A stretch of 56,290 nucleotides of DNA from Patescibacteria group bacterium UBA6220 (GCA_002421745.1 DISC01000006.1:1-56290); one strand, 5' to 3'. Counted from the stretch's first letter, positions 16,049 to 24,049 are shown. Translations and numbers: made by a program. The notes: generated by a model not told the origin, from the letters alone.

Positions 16049-16540
16049 TTAGTTTATTTCCAATAAATCCACTACAAAAATCAAAGTAGCATTTGGAGGA
16101 ATTAATCCATTTCCAGCTCCATAAACACCATAACCCATTTCTGGTGGAATTATTAACTTTCTCTGTTCGCCAACCTTCATACCAAGCATTCCTTCATCCC
16201 AACCTTTAATTACTTGTCCTGCTCCAACTGTAAAAACAAATGGCTCTCTTCCAGGATTTAAACTAGAATCAAACTTAGTACCATCTTCTAGTGTTCCCGT
16301 ATAATTTACAGTTAGTTTATCTCCAGTTTTTGATTCTACTCCATCTCCCTCTTTTAATGTTTCTATTTTCATTTTTGATTCGTTAGTTTGATTTATTATA
16401 TTATTATTTTGAGTTGTATTTGTGCTATTATTTTCTATCGGAGCTTCTGTCTTTTCTTTAAAAGCAAAATACAGCAAAGCCACGATAGCTAAAATAATAA
16501 CAATAAAAACAATACTTGTAATTTTTGTATTCTTTGTCAT
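16049..16540 (-). CDS. Membrane-anchored FKBP-type peptidyl-prolyl isomerase
   Basis: 163 residues. Residues ~8-26 (ITSIVFIVIILAIVALLYFAF) form one transmembrane anchor, followed by an Asn/Thr-rich linker (NNSTNTTQNNNIINQTNES). The FKBP domain runs from about 58 to the end with KLTVNYTGTLEDGTKFDSSL, GQVIKGWDEGMLGMKVGEQR, PPEMGYG and IPPNATLIFVVDLLEI. Tyr, Asp, Phe, Trp and the Val-Ile pair of the FK506 pocket are all present. It would assist folding of secreted proteins outside the membrane. The gene begins 1 base after the SIMPL gene stop, so the two are one operon. Confidence 0.95.
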   Translation of the reverse strand: MTKNTKITSIVFIVIILAIVALLYFAFKEKTEAPIENNSTNTTQNNNIINQTNESKMKIETLKEGDGVESKTGDKLTVNYTGTLEDGTKFDSSLNPGREPFVFTVGAGQVIKGWDEGMLGMKVGEQRKLIIPPEMGYGVYGAGNGLIPPNATLIFVVDLLEIN

Positions 16541-16541
16541 A

Positions 16542-17330
16542 TTACTTTATTTCATAAATAATATTCACAGTAACATCTATCTTATTTTCTCCTGTTTGTA
16601 CTGATTCTAATGAACCACCCATTGCGCTAGCTTTTGTGTCGTAACCGTAATAAATTGGATTATAGCCTGATTCGGTAAAACCAACGATCTTACCCAATTT
16701 AATTCCTAATCCATTGGCAATATTTTGAGCATCAATTTTAGCATCTGCAATAGCTTGAGCTCGTGCTTGCATTTTTACAATATCTGTATTTTCCACAGTA
16801 AAACTCAGACTACTTACATCATTAGCTCCAGCTGTTACTGCACCAGTAGTAATATCTCCTATTTTTTCTAGTTCCTTAATTTTAATCTCTAAAGATTCTG
16901 TAGCAGTATAACCAATTATTTTATTTTGTCTAATTGGATAACTCTGCGTTTGATCCATAATATAATCATATTTAGGAGAAACATCATAATTTACTGTTTT
17001 AATATACTTGTCAGCAACGCCCTGAGACTTTAGATAAGAAATCACTGCCGAGGCTTTATCTCTATTTTGATTTATTGCGTCAGAGGCTGTTTTTGCTTCT
17101 GTGGTTGCAGTTATAATCACAACAGCTAAATCAGGTTTTACGTAAACAGTACCTGTTTTTGAAACAGAAATAGTGCTTTTATTTGAAGTATCTACTCCTA
17201 TATTTTGACCCTCTTTTATCTTAGTATTTATAGAAACCAAAAAATAAAAAGTTAACACAAAAAGTAAAGCTGCAGCCACAATCATTAATACTTGTGGCAA
17301 CACTCCTTTTTTTAATTCTTCAACTGGCAT
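16542..17330 (-). CDS. SIMPL-domain (DUF541) exported or anchored protein
   Basis: 262 residues. A transmembrane helix (VLMIVAAALLFVLTFYFLV, about 14-32) is followed by the SIMPL domain: ISVSKTGTVYVKPDLAVVII, repeated helix-strand units with NQNRDKASAVISYLKSQGV, and ARAQAIADAKIDAQNIANGLGIKLGKI, the family's C-terminal signature. SIMPL/BP26-like proteins form oligomeric rings in the envelope; the role is unknown. It lies immediately upstream of the FKBP chaperone gene, which suggests a shared envelope function. Confidence 0.92.
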   Translation of the reverse strand: MPVEELKKGVLPQVLMIVAAALLFVLTFYFLVSINTKIKEGQNIGVDTSNKSTISVSKTGTVYVKPDLAVVIITATTEAKTASDAINQNRDKASAVISYLKSQGVADKYIKTVNYDVSPKYDYIMDQTQSYPIRQNKIIGYTATESLEIKIKELEKIGDITTGAVTAGANDVSSLSFTVENTDIVKMQARAQAIADAKIDAQNIANGLGIKLGKIVGFTESGYNPIYYGYDTKASAMGGSLESVQTGENKIDVTVNIIYEIK

Positions 17331-17418
17331 ATTTTTATTTTTACCCTGTTAAATAAAATTAATTATTTAATCGGGCTGTTATTTATTAATTAAATCCTAA
17401 TAAAATTTTAAACCTTTT

Positions 17419-17739
17419 TTAACTTAATTTCAATCCCGAAGGCATTTCTTTTTCTGGAATTATCAAAGACAATCCATTTTCATCTTTAACCGCCAAAATC
17501 ATTGCCTGACTTTCTAAGCCCATCATCATTCTTGGTTCCAAATTAGCAACTGCTACCAATGTTTTTCCATTTAATTCTTCGGGTGAATAAAATTTTCCAA
17601 TACCAGCAATTATTTGTTTTTGTTCTTCTCCAATCGCAACCTGTATCCTTAAAAGCTTATCAGAGTCTTCTATTTTTTCCGCTGAAATTATTTTTGCCAA
17701 GCGTAAATCAATTTTATCAAAATCTTCAAAGTTTATCAT
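17419..17739 (-). CDS. Stand-alone tRNA-binding (EMAP-II/CsaA-like OB) domain protein
   Basis: 106 residues. 'FEDFDKIDLRLAKIISAEKIEDSDKLLRIQV' and 'RQIIAGIGKFY...LNGKTLVAVANLEPRMMMGLESQAMILA' are hallmarks of the OB-fold domain that forms the C-terminus of many methionyl-tRNA synthetases (MetG) or stands alone. It dimerises and binds tRNA, delivering it to a synthetase, or acts as a CsaA-like chaperone. No synthetase core is encoded nearby, so it is a separated MetG appendage or trans-acting tRNA-binding protein. Single gene, minus strand. Confidence 0.92.
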   Translation of the reverse strand: MINFEDFDKIDLRLAKIISAEKIEDSDKLLRIQVAIGEEQKQIIAGIGKFYSPEELNGKTLVAVANLEPRMMMGLESQAMILAVKDENGLSLIIPEKEMPSGLKLS

Positions 17740-17825
17740 CTTGTTTTTTTAAACTTAATTAAATTATTAAAATCTCTTTTATCAATTTTTATCTTTAATT
17801 ATTCTATCATTTTAAAAATAATGAG

Positions 17826-17863
17826 AAAAGAGCCCATCCACCGACTGGCAGAAAGGCTCTTTT
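17826..17863 (-). terminator. Terminator of the RRM protein gene
   Basis: AAAAGAGCC and GGCTCTTTT pair around a 20-base loop, with T-runs on both strands. It is 18 bases beyond the RRM stop. Confidence 0.8.
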
Positions 17864-17880
17864 AATTTTTTGGCTAATTT

Positions 17881-18159
17881 TTACTCTTCGCCTTGGCCGA
17901 AAGTTCTTTCTTTCATCGGTCTTGCTTCATCTACAAGGATTTTTCTTCCTTCCATTTCAGTACCGTTGAACATATCTTTCGCTTTAGCAGCTTCTTCTTC
18001 AGTGGCCATTTCTACGAAACCAAAACCTTTTGATCTCTTAGAAAACTTGTCAATGATGATAGAGGCAGCAGCTACTGTTCCAGCTTGAGAAAATAAATCC
18101 TTCAAACTTTCGTCAGTAGTAGAATAGGGTAAATTACCTACGTACAACTTCTTTTCCAT
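17881..18159 (-). CDS. Single-RRM RNA-binding protein
   Basis: 92 residues, one RNA-recognition motif. RNP2 LYVGNL at residues 5-10 and RNP1 KGFGFVEM at about 44-51 carry the aromatic residues that stack on RNA. The tail (EGRKILVDEARPMKERTFGQ) is short and lacks a glycine-rich extension. Such small RRM proteins in bacteria (the cyanobacterial Rbp type) are often cold-induced and act as RNA chaperones. The gene has a leader of roughly 90-100 bases and a candidate promoter, and is followed by a strong terminator, so it is monocistronic. Confidence 0.95.
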   Translation of the reverse strand: MEKKLYVGNLPYSTTDESLKDLFSQAGTVAAASIIIDKFSKRSKGFGFVEMATEEEAAKAKDMFNGTEMEGRKILVDEARPMKERTFGQGEE

Positions 18160-18256
18160 TTTCTTTTTAAAAAAATTTAGTTAATTAACGACCTACTCTC
18201 AGCCAAGAATAGACTAGAGCACGAACACTTATGAAAGTATTGCCCTTATAATTACA

Positions 18257-18285
18257 TAAAGACAAGGTAAAGTCAATTAATCCAG
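18257..18285 (-). promoter_or_regulatory. Candidate promoter of the RRM gene
   Basis: On the minus strand TTGACT, then about 16 bases, then TAATTA, lying roughly 100 bases before the ATG. The -10 match is weak, so the element and its exact bounds are tentative. The long AT-rich leader it implies would fit temperature-dependent control. Confidence 0.35.
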
Positions 18286-18339
18286 CTTAATTATCCCCAA
18301 CTAAATAAATCGCCTAATTTTTTAAAATTTTACTCCTCG

Positions 18340-18348
18340 TGTTATAAT
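18340..18348 (+). promoter_or_regulatory. Extended -10 (TGTTATAAT) before the GH3 gene
   Basis: A perfect TATAAT preceded by TGn, 25 bases upstream of the ATG, with no good -35. The implied leader is about 20 nt and has no Shine-Dalgarno. Confidence 0.55.
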
Positions 18349-18373
18349 AATTACATAAAAATAAACGCACTAT

Positions 18374-19510
18374 ATGAAAAAATCAAATATCATCTTATTA
18401 ATCTTAACTGTTTTATTAGTTTTTGGGATAACTGCAATTTCTTTTGCAACAACAATAAGCCAAAAAGACATTGAGCTTAAAAATAAAATAGGCCAAATGT
18501 TAATTATTGGATTTAGAGACACGGAAATCACAAAAAACTCCTATATTTCCAATACTATGAAAGACTTAAACATTGGAGGAGTAATTTTATTTGATAGAGA
18601 TAATCCTTCAAAAGGCCAACTAGCTAGAAATATATCCTCGCCACAACAAACGCAACAATTAATTACTGACTTAAAAAAATATTCCCCTTCTCCCATTTTT
18701 GTTAGCGTAGACGCAGAAGGTGGTTATGTAAATCGACTAAAAAACAAATATGGATTTTTTGATATTCTTAGTGCGGAAAAAATGGGACAAGGAAACTTGG
18801 AACAAACCAAGCAACAAGCAGAACTTTTGGCTCAAGAATTATTAATAATGGGATTTAATGTTAATTTTGCTCCAGATGTGGATGTAAATATTAATCCCAA
18901 CAATCCAGTAATTGGCTACCTTGAAAGATCATTTAGTGATGACCCACAGAAAGTATCTCTTTATGCCGATGCTTTTATAAAAGAAATGCAAAAATACAAT
19001 ATTATAACTGCCATCAAACATTTTCCTGGACATGGCAGCTCAACTTCGGATAGTCATTTGGGGCTTGTTGATGTTACAAAAACCTATACCCCAAAAGAAC
19101 TTATTCCCTATTTATCTCTAATAAATAATGGATACTCTGATATGATAATGACTGCTCATATTATAAATACTGCAATTGATCCAAACTATCCAGCCACTCT
19201 TTCTTCTGTTTTTATTAATACTCTTTTAAAAAATATTTTAGGATTTAAAGGTGTTGTGATTTCTGACGATATGCAAATGGGCGCTATTGTCAATAATTAT
19301 GGATTTGAAGAGTCTTTAACTTTAGCTATAAACGCTGGATGTGATATGCTAATTATCAGCAACAATATTGATACTTACGATGAAGAATCCCCTTACAAAG
19401 CTGTTGATGCTATTTTTACTGCAGTTAAATCTAATAAAATTTCCGAACAAAGAATAAACGATGCTTATGATAAAATAATTCAACTTAAAAAAAATCGCAA
19501 CATTCAATAA
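18374..19510 (+). CDS. Glycoside hydrolase family 3 (beta-N-acetylhexosaminidase, NagZ-like), exported
   Basis: 378 residues. An N-terminal hydrophobic stretch (NIILLILTVLLVFGITAISFA) followed by TT looks like a signal peptide. The mature part is a GH3 TIM barrel: QMLIIGFRDTE, VDAEGGYVNRL, INFAPDVDVNINP, AIKHFPGHGSSTSDSHLGL (KHFPGHG is the NagZ motif with the Asp-His dyad) and VISDDMQMGAI, whose Asp is the nucleophile. It would remove GlcNAc from peptidoglycan fragments or glycans outside the cell. The next gene (hemolysin III family) starts one base after the stop. Confidence 0.95.
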   Translation: MKKSNIILLILTVLLVFGITAISFATTISQKDIELKNKIGQMLIIGFRDTEITKNSYISNTMKDLNIGGVILFDRDNPSKGQLARNISSPQQTQQLITDLKKYSPSPIFVSVDAEGGYVNRLKNKYGFFDILSAEKMGQGNLEQTKQQAELLAQELLIMGFNVNFAPDVDVNINPNNPVIGYLERSFSDDPQKVSLYADAFIKEMQKYNIITAIKHFPGHGSSTSDSHLGLVDVTKTYTPKELIPYLSLINNGYSDMIMTAHIINTAIDPNYPATLSSVFINTLLKNILGFKGVVISDDMQMGAIVNNYGFEESLTLAINAGCDMLIISNNIDTYDEESPYKAVDAIFTAVKSNKISEQRINDAYDKIIQLKKNRNIQ

Positions 19511-19511
19511 T

Positions 19512-20162
19512 ATGAAAATAAAAATTAAAGATCCAATAAGCGGTGTCAGTCATCTTTTGGGAGCTGTTCTTTCAATTATTGGAACAATTATTTTAATTTA
19601 TTTAGCTTACAAGCAACAATCTATTTTAAACATTATTGCTTTCTTTATTTTTGGATTTAGTATGATTTTTCTTTATTCTTCCAGTGCTATTTATCATTTA
19701 TTTGGACACTCACCAGAAGAAGTTGATGTTTTTAGAAAAATAGACCATGCCATGATTTATATTCTTATTGCTGGCACTTATACCCCTCTTTGTCTGATTC
19801 CTCTAAAAGGAACTTTGGGTTATATCTCTATTATTATAATTTGGACACTGGCTATTTTAGGGGTCTCTACGGTATTTTTTAAAAAATTCTGGACCAACGT
19901 ACCTCGTTGGGCCGCCACTGCTCTATACGTAATAATGGGCTGGTTGGGACTATTTTTATTTTACCCGCTTAGTCAAAAAGTCTCCATAAATTTTGTTTTA
20001 TTAATTTTATTGGGTGGCATTTTTTATACTGTTGGTGCAATTATTTACTCAAAGAAAAAACCTAATTTAAGTAAATTTTTTGGTTTTCATGAAATTTTTC
20101 ATATTCTTACCCTCTTAGGTACACTTTTTCACTTTTGGGCAATTTACAAATATTTAACATAA
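19512..20162 (+). CDS. Hemolysin III / PAQR-family membrane protein
   Basis: 216 residues with seven hydrophobic helices. The family blocks are GVSHLLGAVLS, SSSAIYHLFGH, FRKIDHAMIYILIAGTYTPLCL, and the C-terminal GFHEIFHILTLLGTLFHFWAIYKYL, whose His residues with the earlier Asp/His set form the presumed zinc site. Family members are annotated as hemolysins or adiponectin-receptor homologues but their physiological role in bacteria is uncertain, possibly membrane homeostasis. It follows GH3 by one base. Its last 56 bases overlap, tail-to-tail, the gene on the minus strand. Confidence 0.93.
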   Translation: MKIKIKDPISGVSHLLGAVLSIIGTIILIYLAYKQQSILNIIAFFIFGFSMIFLYSSSAIYHLFGHSPEEVDVFRKIDHAMIYILIAGTYTPLCLIPLKGTLGYISIIIIWTLAILGVSTVFFKKFWTNVPRWAATALYVIMGWLGLFLFYPLSQKVSINFVLLILLGGIFYTVGAIIYSKKKPNLSKFFGFHEIFHILTLLGTLFHFWAIYKYLT

Positions 20163-20664
20163 AATAAAAAGAGGATATTTCTTCCTCTTGGTCTTTTTTC
20201 AAATACTCTTCAATTTGAAGCATTATTTGAGAAGCATCTAACAAAGACAATTCTTTGATGAACGGAATGATTGAGTCACCATTGCGCTCATATAATATTT
20301 CGGCAGTTGACCCGAAATAATTTCTATCAATCTTCTTGCGATCTTTTTCAGAAACAAGCTCTGGAACCAGCCCCTTATAGGCTATTATTGGCAAAAGCTC
20401 CAAGTTTGGGTTTGCTTCTTGCGCAGCTTGTCTTTCCATTGAAGACAGTTTATTTATCAATTCGTTTTTTTGAACTTTTCCTTTTTTGAAATAAATCAAT
20501 GGTTCTTCGGCATTAGACAATTTAATCAAACCGGACTTATCGCTTGTCTTTTGGACAATCACGCAATCTGCGGTTGCATCAAATTGTGTCAAAAAATTTT
20601 TAATTCCTTCGATAGAATGTTCGTAACGAACCGAAATGGTTCCAACCTCAAACTGACGAGCCAT
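20107..20664 (-). CDS. Protein of unknown function, about 185 residues
   Basis: From the ATG at 20664 (MARQFEVGTISVRYEHSIEG), which is preceded by an SD-like AGAGG about 8 bases before it; a longer frame to 20721 adds hydrophobic residues and is not favoured. No family is recognised. The predicted alpha/beta soluble protein has a C-terminal acidic helix (IEEYLKKDQEEEI). The C-terminus overlaps the hemolysin-III gene by 56 bases on the opposite strand, unusual here. It is one of the few genes in the window with an SD-like start. Confidence 0.7.
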   Translation of the reverse strand: MARQFEVGTISVRYEHSIEGIKNFLTQFDATADCVIVQKTSDKSGLIKLSNAEEPLIYFKKGKVQKNELINKLSSMERQAAQEANPNLELLPIIAYKGLVPELVSEKDRKKIDRNYFGSTAEILYERNGDSIIPFIKELSLLDASQIMLQIEEYLKKDQEEEISSFYFMLNICKLPKSEKVYLRG

Positions 20665-20793
20665 TATAATCCTCTGACAAATAACCACTAATAATATAAT
20701 GCTAAGATTGCTTATTGTCAAAGCTTTAACGTTTATTTTATTGAAATCAAAAAATATGTTAAAATATTTTTATAATAAATAAATTAAAAAAAT

Positions 20794-21231
20794 ATGACAG
20801 AAGAACATAAACACATCTGTGGCTCTATTGTCTTTAAGTGTATAGATTTTCGTTTGCAAAATGAAACTAAGCGTTGGTTGTCTGAAAATAATCTATCTGG
20901 TGATTGCGACGTAGTATCAATTGCTGGATCTAGTAAAGGATTATCTGATGACGATTCTGCTGTTGTTAGATTGCTAATGGAGCAATTGCAAATTTCTCAC
21001 GACTTGCACGGATCCAAAGAAGTTGTATTGATTCATCATAGTGATTGTGGTCAATACAAAAAATCTTATAATTTTAAAGATGCCGAAGAAGAAAAATTGA
21101 CTCAGATCACTGATATGAAAAAATCTGAAGAAATTATAAAAAAACATTTTCCAGATATGAGTGTAAAAAAAGTTTGGGCACAAATGAACGACCCAGAAGG
21201 CAAAGCAGTAGATTTTCAAATAATTGAATAA
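20794..21231 (+). CDS. Beta-carbonic-anhydrase-like protein
   Basis: 145 residues. The N-terminal 'ICGSIVFKCIDFRLQ' (Cys, Asp and Arg in a CxDxR-like motif) and 'VVLIHHSDCGQYK' (HxxC) resemble the zinc ligands of beta-class carbonic anhydrases. The protein is shorter than the usual 190-220 residues and lacks parts of the family's C-terminal region. It is more likely a zinc-binding relative than a proven anhydrase. The gene starts from an AT-rich leader without SD. Its last 50 or so bases are duplicated 182 bp downstream (see the pseudogene at 21360). Confidence 0.8.
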   Translation: MTEEHKHICGSIVFKCIDFRLQNETKRWLSENNLSGDCDVVSIAGSSKGLSDDDSAVVRLLMEQLQISHDLHGSKEVVLIHHSDCGQYKKSYNFKDAEEEKLTQITDMKKSEEIIKKHFPDMSVKKVWAQMNDPEGKAVDFQIIE

Positions 21232-21255
21232 AAATTTTACTTGCCATAATATCAT

Positions 21256-21361
21256 GAACCAGATTTTCAAAACTCGCTCTTTGAGCGAGTTTTGAAACAC
21301 GGTTCACGGCAGCCCCGAAGCGTGTTTTGCCGTAACCGCGGCAAAACTCTGCTTCTGGGGC
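21256..21361. repeat. Composite palindromic element between the anhydrase-like gene and its truncated copy
   Basis: Two hairpins stand side by side. The first is a perfect 14-bp stem TTCAAAACTCGCTC-TTT-GAGCGAGTTTTGAA (21266-21296), enclosed by GAACC/GGTTC. The second has outer arms GCCCCGAAGC/GCTTCTGGGGC and inner TTTTGCCG/CGGCAAAA (21312-21361). GC content exceeds that of the surroundings. The right arm ends exactly where the duplicated gene end begins. It looks like a MITE- or REP-like insertion or a deletion scar. Confidence 0.6.
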
Positions 21362-21413
21362 GCAAATGAACGACCCAGAAGGCAAATCAGTAGATTTTCA
21401 AATCATTGATTAA
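21360..21413 (+). pseudogene. Truncated second copy of the carbonic-anhydrase-like gene (last 17 codons)
   Basis: Bases 21358-21409 match 21176-21227 at 49 of 52 positions. The translation AQMNDPEGKSVDFQIID followed by TAA parallels AQMNDPEGKAVDFQIIE followed by TAA of the intact gene. Of the differences, two are at silent third positions and two are conservative (A/S, E/D), so the copies probably diverged while both were coding. The upstream part of this second copy is missing and replaced by the palindromic element. Confidence 0.75.
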
Positions 21414-21419
21414 TTAAAT

Positions 21420-21447
21420 AAAAAACGGCATTGCAATGCCGTTTTTT
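21420..21447 (-). terminator. Bidirectional terminator between the anhydrase remnant and typA
   Basis: AAAAACGGCATT-GC-AATGCCGTTTTT, a near-perfect stem with T/A runs on both sides. It serves typA (minus) and the plus-strand genes. Confidence 0.9.
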
Positions 21448-21449
21448 TA

Positions 21450-23246
21450 TTATTTGTTTTGAGATCTTTTTGCTTTTAATCTATCTATATCACTCAAAAA
21501 TTGTTTTCTTAGACGAATATTCTTAGGTGTAATTTCCAAATACTCATCTTCATTCATTATACTTAAGCCTCTCTCTAATGTAACAGTTGCCGGTGGAACT
21601 AATTTAATAGCTTCATCTGACCCCGAAGCCCTCATATTAGTTAACTCTTTTCCCTTAGTAGGATTAACATTCATATCATTACCTTTGGAAACATTACCAA
21701 TTACCATTCCCTCATAAACTTCTTCGGCATGTCCAATATACAATTCTCCTCTTTCTTGCAAATTAAACAATGAAAAACCTGAAGCTTTTCCTGTTACCAT
21801 AGACGCCATAGATCCAATATTTTTCTTTTCAATTTCTCCAACATAAGGTTTAAAGCCAATCACCTGACTAGCAATAATACCCTCTCCTCTTGTATCCATT
21901 ACAAAATCTGGCTTATATCCCAACAAACCTCTAGTTGGAATATCAAATACCAAACGAGTGTGCCCTTGTTCGGGTTTCATTTCTTTCATAATTCCCTTTC
22001 TTTTTGATAATTTTTCAATAATCACTCCAGAAAATTCCTCAGGTATATCAATAATAACTTCTTCGAATGGCTCCAATTTTTGCCCGTCTTCTTCTTTAAT
22101 AATTACTTGCGGTTGGGATACTTGCAACTCATAACCCTCTCTTCTCATATTCTCTAAAAGAATAGCAATATGCAATTCTCCACGCCCATAAACCTTGTAA
22201 TGATCAGTATTACTAAAATCAACTTTTAACCCTACATTAACTTCTAATTCTTTTTCTAATCGCTCTCTGATTTGACGATTAGTAACATATTTACCTTCGC
22301 GTCCGGCAAAAGGAGAATTATTAACCAAAAAATTCAAAGAAATAGTTGGTTCATCAACTCTAATCATTGGCAAAATTTCTTGATCCGGATTGGCGCAAAT
22401 AGTTTCTCCAATATTAATATCCGGAATACCGGCCAAAATTACAACATCACCATTTTCAGCTGATTCGGTTTCTTTTCTTTCCATTCCATAAAAATTAATA
22501 ATTTTTATAATCTTTCCCTTTCTTGGTTCAAGATCAGCGCTTTTAATAAAAACATCGTCATTTTTTTTAATACTACCTTCATAAATCCTACAAATAGCCA
22601 AACGTCCCAAAAAATTATCATAAGCTAAATTAAAAGGCTGAGCTCTTAATGGCTTACCTAATAATTCCGGCGAAGATGCCGGTGGAACCTTTTCTAAAAT
22701 TAAGTCTAATAAAGGAGTTAAATCCGTTGATTCGTCGGTCAGTTTGTTTTTTGCAATTCCATCTCTTCCGTTGGCATAAATTACCGGAAAATCCAATTGC
22801 TTATCATTAGCTCCCAAATCTAAAAATAATTCAAAAACCATCTCTTTTACATCTTCCGGCCTAGCAGCTTGCTTATCTATTTTATTGATTACCACAATAG
22901 GATTTAATCCAAGCTCCAAAGATTTTTTTAAAACAAACTTTGTTTGCGGCATAGGCCCTTCTTGTGCATCAACAATTAACAATACCGAATCAATAGAACG
23001 CAAAACACGCTCTACCTCAGAGCCAAAATCAGCGTGGCCCGGAGTGTCCACAATGTTAATTTTTGTATCTTTGTAAAAAATAGAAGCATTTTTTGAATAA
23101 ATCGTAATACCTCTTTCTTTTTCCAAATCATTCACGTCCATGCTAAATCCTTCTTCGGCTACACCGGTCTGTCTTAAAATAGCATCTGTTAAAGTGGTTT
23201 TACCATGATCTACGTGAGCAATAATTGCAATGTTCCTGATTTCCAT
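21450..23246 (-). CDS. typA: GTPase TypA/BipA
   Basis: 598 residues. An EF-G-like ribosome-associated GTPase that affects 50S biogenesis and stress or cold growth. The G1 loop HVDHGKTTL is at about 10-18, RGITI follows, DTPGHADFG is G3 and NKIDKQ is G4. Domains II, III and V are followed by the TypA-specific C-terminal domain (RASGSDEAIKL...LSIMNEDEYLEITPKNIRLRKQFL). Length and domain order are standard. A terminator-like hairpin sits just ahead of the start codon (see 23254-23277). Confidence 0.98.
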   Translation of the reverse strand: MEIRNIAIIAHVDHGKTTLTDAILRQTGVAEEGFSMDVNDLEKERGITIYSKNASIFYKDTKINIVDTPGHADFGSEVERVLRSIDSVLLIVDAQEGPMPQTKFVLKKSLELGLNPIVVINKIDKQAARPEDVKEMVFELFLDLGANDKQLDFPVIYANGRDGIAKNKLTDESTDLTPLLDLILEKVPPASSPELLGKPLRAQPFNLAYDNFLGRLAICRIYEGSIKKNDDVFIKSADLEPRKGKIIKIINFYGMERKETESAENGDVVILAGIPDINIGETICANPDQEILPMIRVDEPTISLNFLVNNSPFAGREGKYVTNRQIRERLEKELEVNVGLKVDFSNTDHYKVYGRGELHIAILLENMRREGYELQVSQPQVIIKEEDGQKLEPFEEVIIDIPEEFSGVIIEKLSKRKGIMKEMKPEQGHTRLVFDIPTRGLLGYKPDFVMDTRGEGIIASQVIGFKPYVGEIEKKNIGSMASMVTGKASGFSLFNLQERGELYIGHAEEVYEGMVIGNVSKGNDMNVNPTKGKELTNMRASGSDEAIKLVPPATVTLERGLSIMNEDEYLEITPKNIRLRKQFLSDIDRLKAKRSQNK

Positions 23247-23253
23247 ACTATTA

Positions 23254-23277
23254 AAAAAATCTGCTTCTAAAAGCAGA
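23254..23277 (-). promoter_or_regulatory. Terminator-like hairpin in the typA leader
   Basis: On the minus strand TCTGCTT-TTAG-AAGCAGA followed by seven Ts, ending within about 8 bases of the typA ATG. Its position inside the leader, rather than after a gene, suggests an attenuator or 5'-UTR control; no effector motif is recognised. Confidence 0.45.
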
Positions 23278-23405
23278 AAGCTTTTGTCTTATTATTTTAT
23301 TGGCTTAATAATAATACAATCATCAATAAAAGTCAAATAAATTATTTCTATTTATTAAATTATTCCATTCTTGTGCGTCCATGCCCTTGTTTTTTTAATA
23401 AAGAA

Positions 23406-23434
23406 TTGACAGTCAACACCGTATGGTCTATTTT
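23406..23434 (+). promoter_or_regulatory. Promoter of the 23517 gene
   Basis: A perfect TTGACA (23406-23411), exactly 17 bases, and TATTTT (23429-23434). The distance to the ATG is about 83 bases, leaving room for the leader hairpin. Confidence 0.6.
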
Positions 23435-23440
23435 ATATAT

Positions 23441-23483
23441 TAGACCTTTTACAAATACTATCTCTTTTTGTTAAAGGTCTTTT
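23441..23483 (+). promoter_or_regulatory. Leader hairpin with U-run (possible attenuator)
   Basis: AGACCTTTTAC (23443-23453) pairs with GTTAAAGGTCT (23470-23480) except for one base, followed by TTTATTTTA. It lies downstream of the promoter and upstream of the SD of the 159-residue unknown gene, so it could terminate transcription early. No peptide or ligand motif is obvious. Confidence 0.45.
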
Positions 23484-23501
23484 ATTTTAAATTTCTAACT
23501 C

Positions 23502-23508
23502 AAGGAGA
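23502..23508 (+). promoter_or_regulatory. Strong Shine-Dalgarno of the 23517 gene
   Basis: AAGGAGA, eight bases before the ATG, is near-ideal. Most other genes here have none. Confidence 0.85.
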
Positions 23509-23516
23509 GATTAAAC

Positions 23517-23996
23517 ATGACTACTGAAGCCAAATCAAGCAAAAAGTCGGGCAAATTAATCGTAATTCTTAGTCCCGATATTTATTGTAGAGACTTACAA
23601 ATTTCCAACTTGTCACAATATCTCAACAAAGATTATTATTGTCGAAAATTTTTAAATGAACAATATTTGGCAGCAGAAGAAAGTGGAGAAATTGCCGGAG
23701 CTCTGGAATGCGGAATAATGATTATTACTCCTCATTTGTTTGGAGAATTACGTCTTGCCCTGAAAAATAGAAATACAGACTGGGATAAGCTAAAACAACT
23801 CATTCAAGAAAAACCCGGACCGAAGCCAGATATTATAATTTATATAAAAAATTACAAAACAGACTCATTGCCATATGAAAAAATGGCAAAGGAAAATATC
23901 GGCCTTGAGTGGGTGATTATAAATGGAAACCAAAGCATACTCGATATTTCTTACGACATCATTAATGTTGTTATAGAGAAACTCGACTTGAGGTGA
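23517..23996 (+). CDS. Protein of unknown function, possible nucleoside-kinase-like fold without P-loop
   Basis: 159 residues. A hydrophobic beta-strand (KLIVILSPDIY) is followed by a helix-rich middle and a second strand, KPDIIIYIKNY, reminiscent of the 'PDLIIYL' strand of deoxynucleoside kinases. No Walker A motif is visible, so if related it has lost or never had nucleotide binding. I do not recognise the family with confidence. It is an isolated gene with its own promoter, a terminator-like leader, a strong SD and a downstream terminator, so it is set up for separate control. Confidence 0.65.
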   Translation: MTTEAKSSKKSGKLIVILSPDIYCRDLQISNLSQYLNKDYYCRKFLNEQYLAAEESGEIAGALECGIMIITPHLFGELRLALKNRNTDWDKLKQLIQEKPGPKPDIIIYIKNYKTDSLPYEKMAKENIGLEWVIINGNQSILDISYDIINVVIEKLDLR

Positions 23997-24007
23997 TTCA
24001 GTTAAAA

Positions 24008-24035
24008 TAAAAAAAGCCAACAAGGCTTCTTTTTT
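24008..24035. terminator. Bidirectional terminator between the 23517 gene and the flavoprotein gene
   Basis: A-run, AAGCC-AACAA-GGCTT, then a T-run. The short stem lies between the two convergent genes. Confidence 0.75.
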
Positions 24036-24049
24036 TATTTTTACAAAAT

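Noticed and set aside
20974..21385. Minus-strand frames opposite the anhydrase-like gene and its remnant
   Set aside because: They run through the two hairpins and antisense to the gene; composition is Phe/Leu-rich and no start signal is present.
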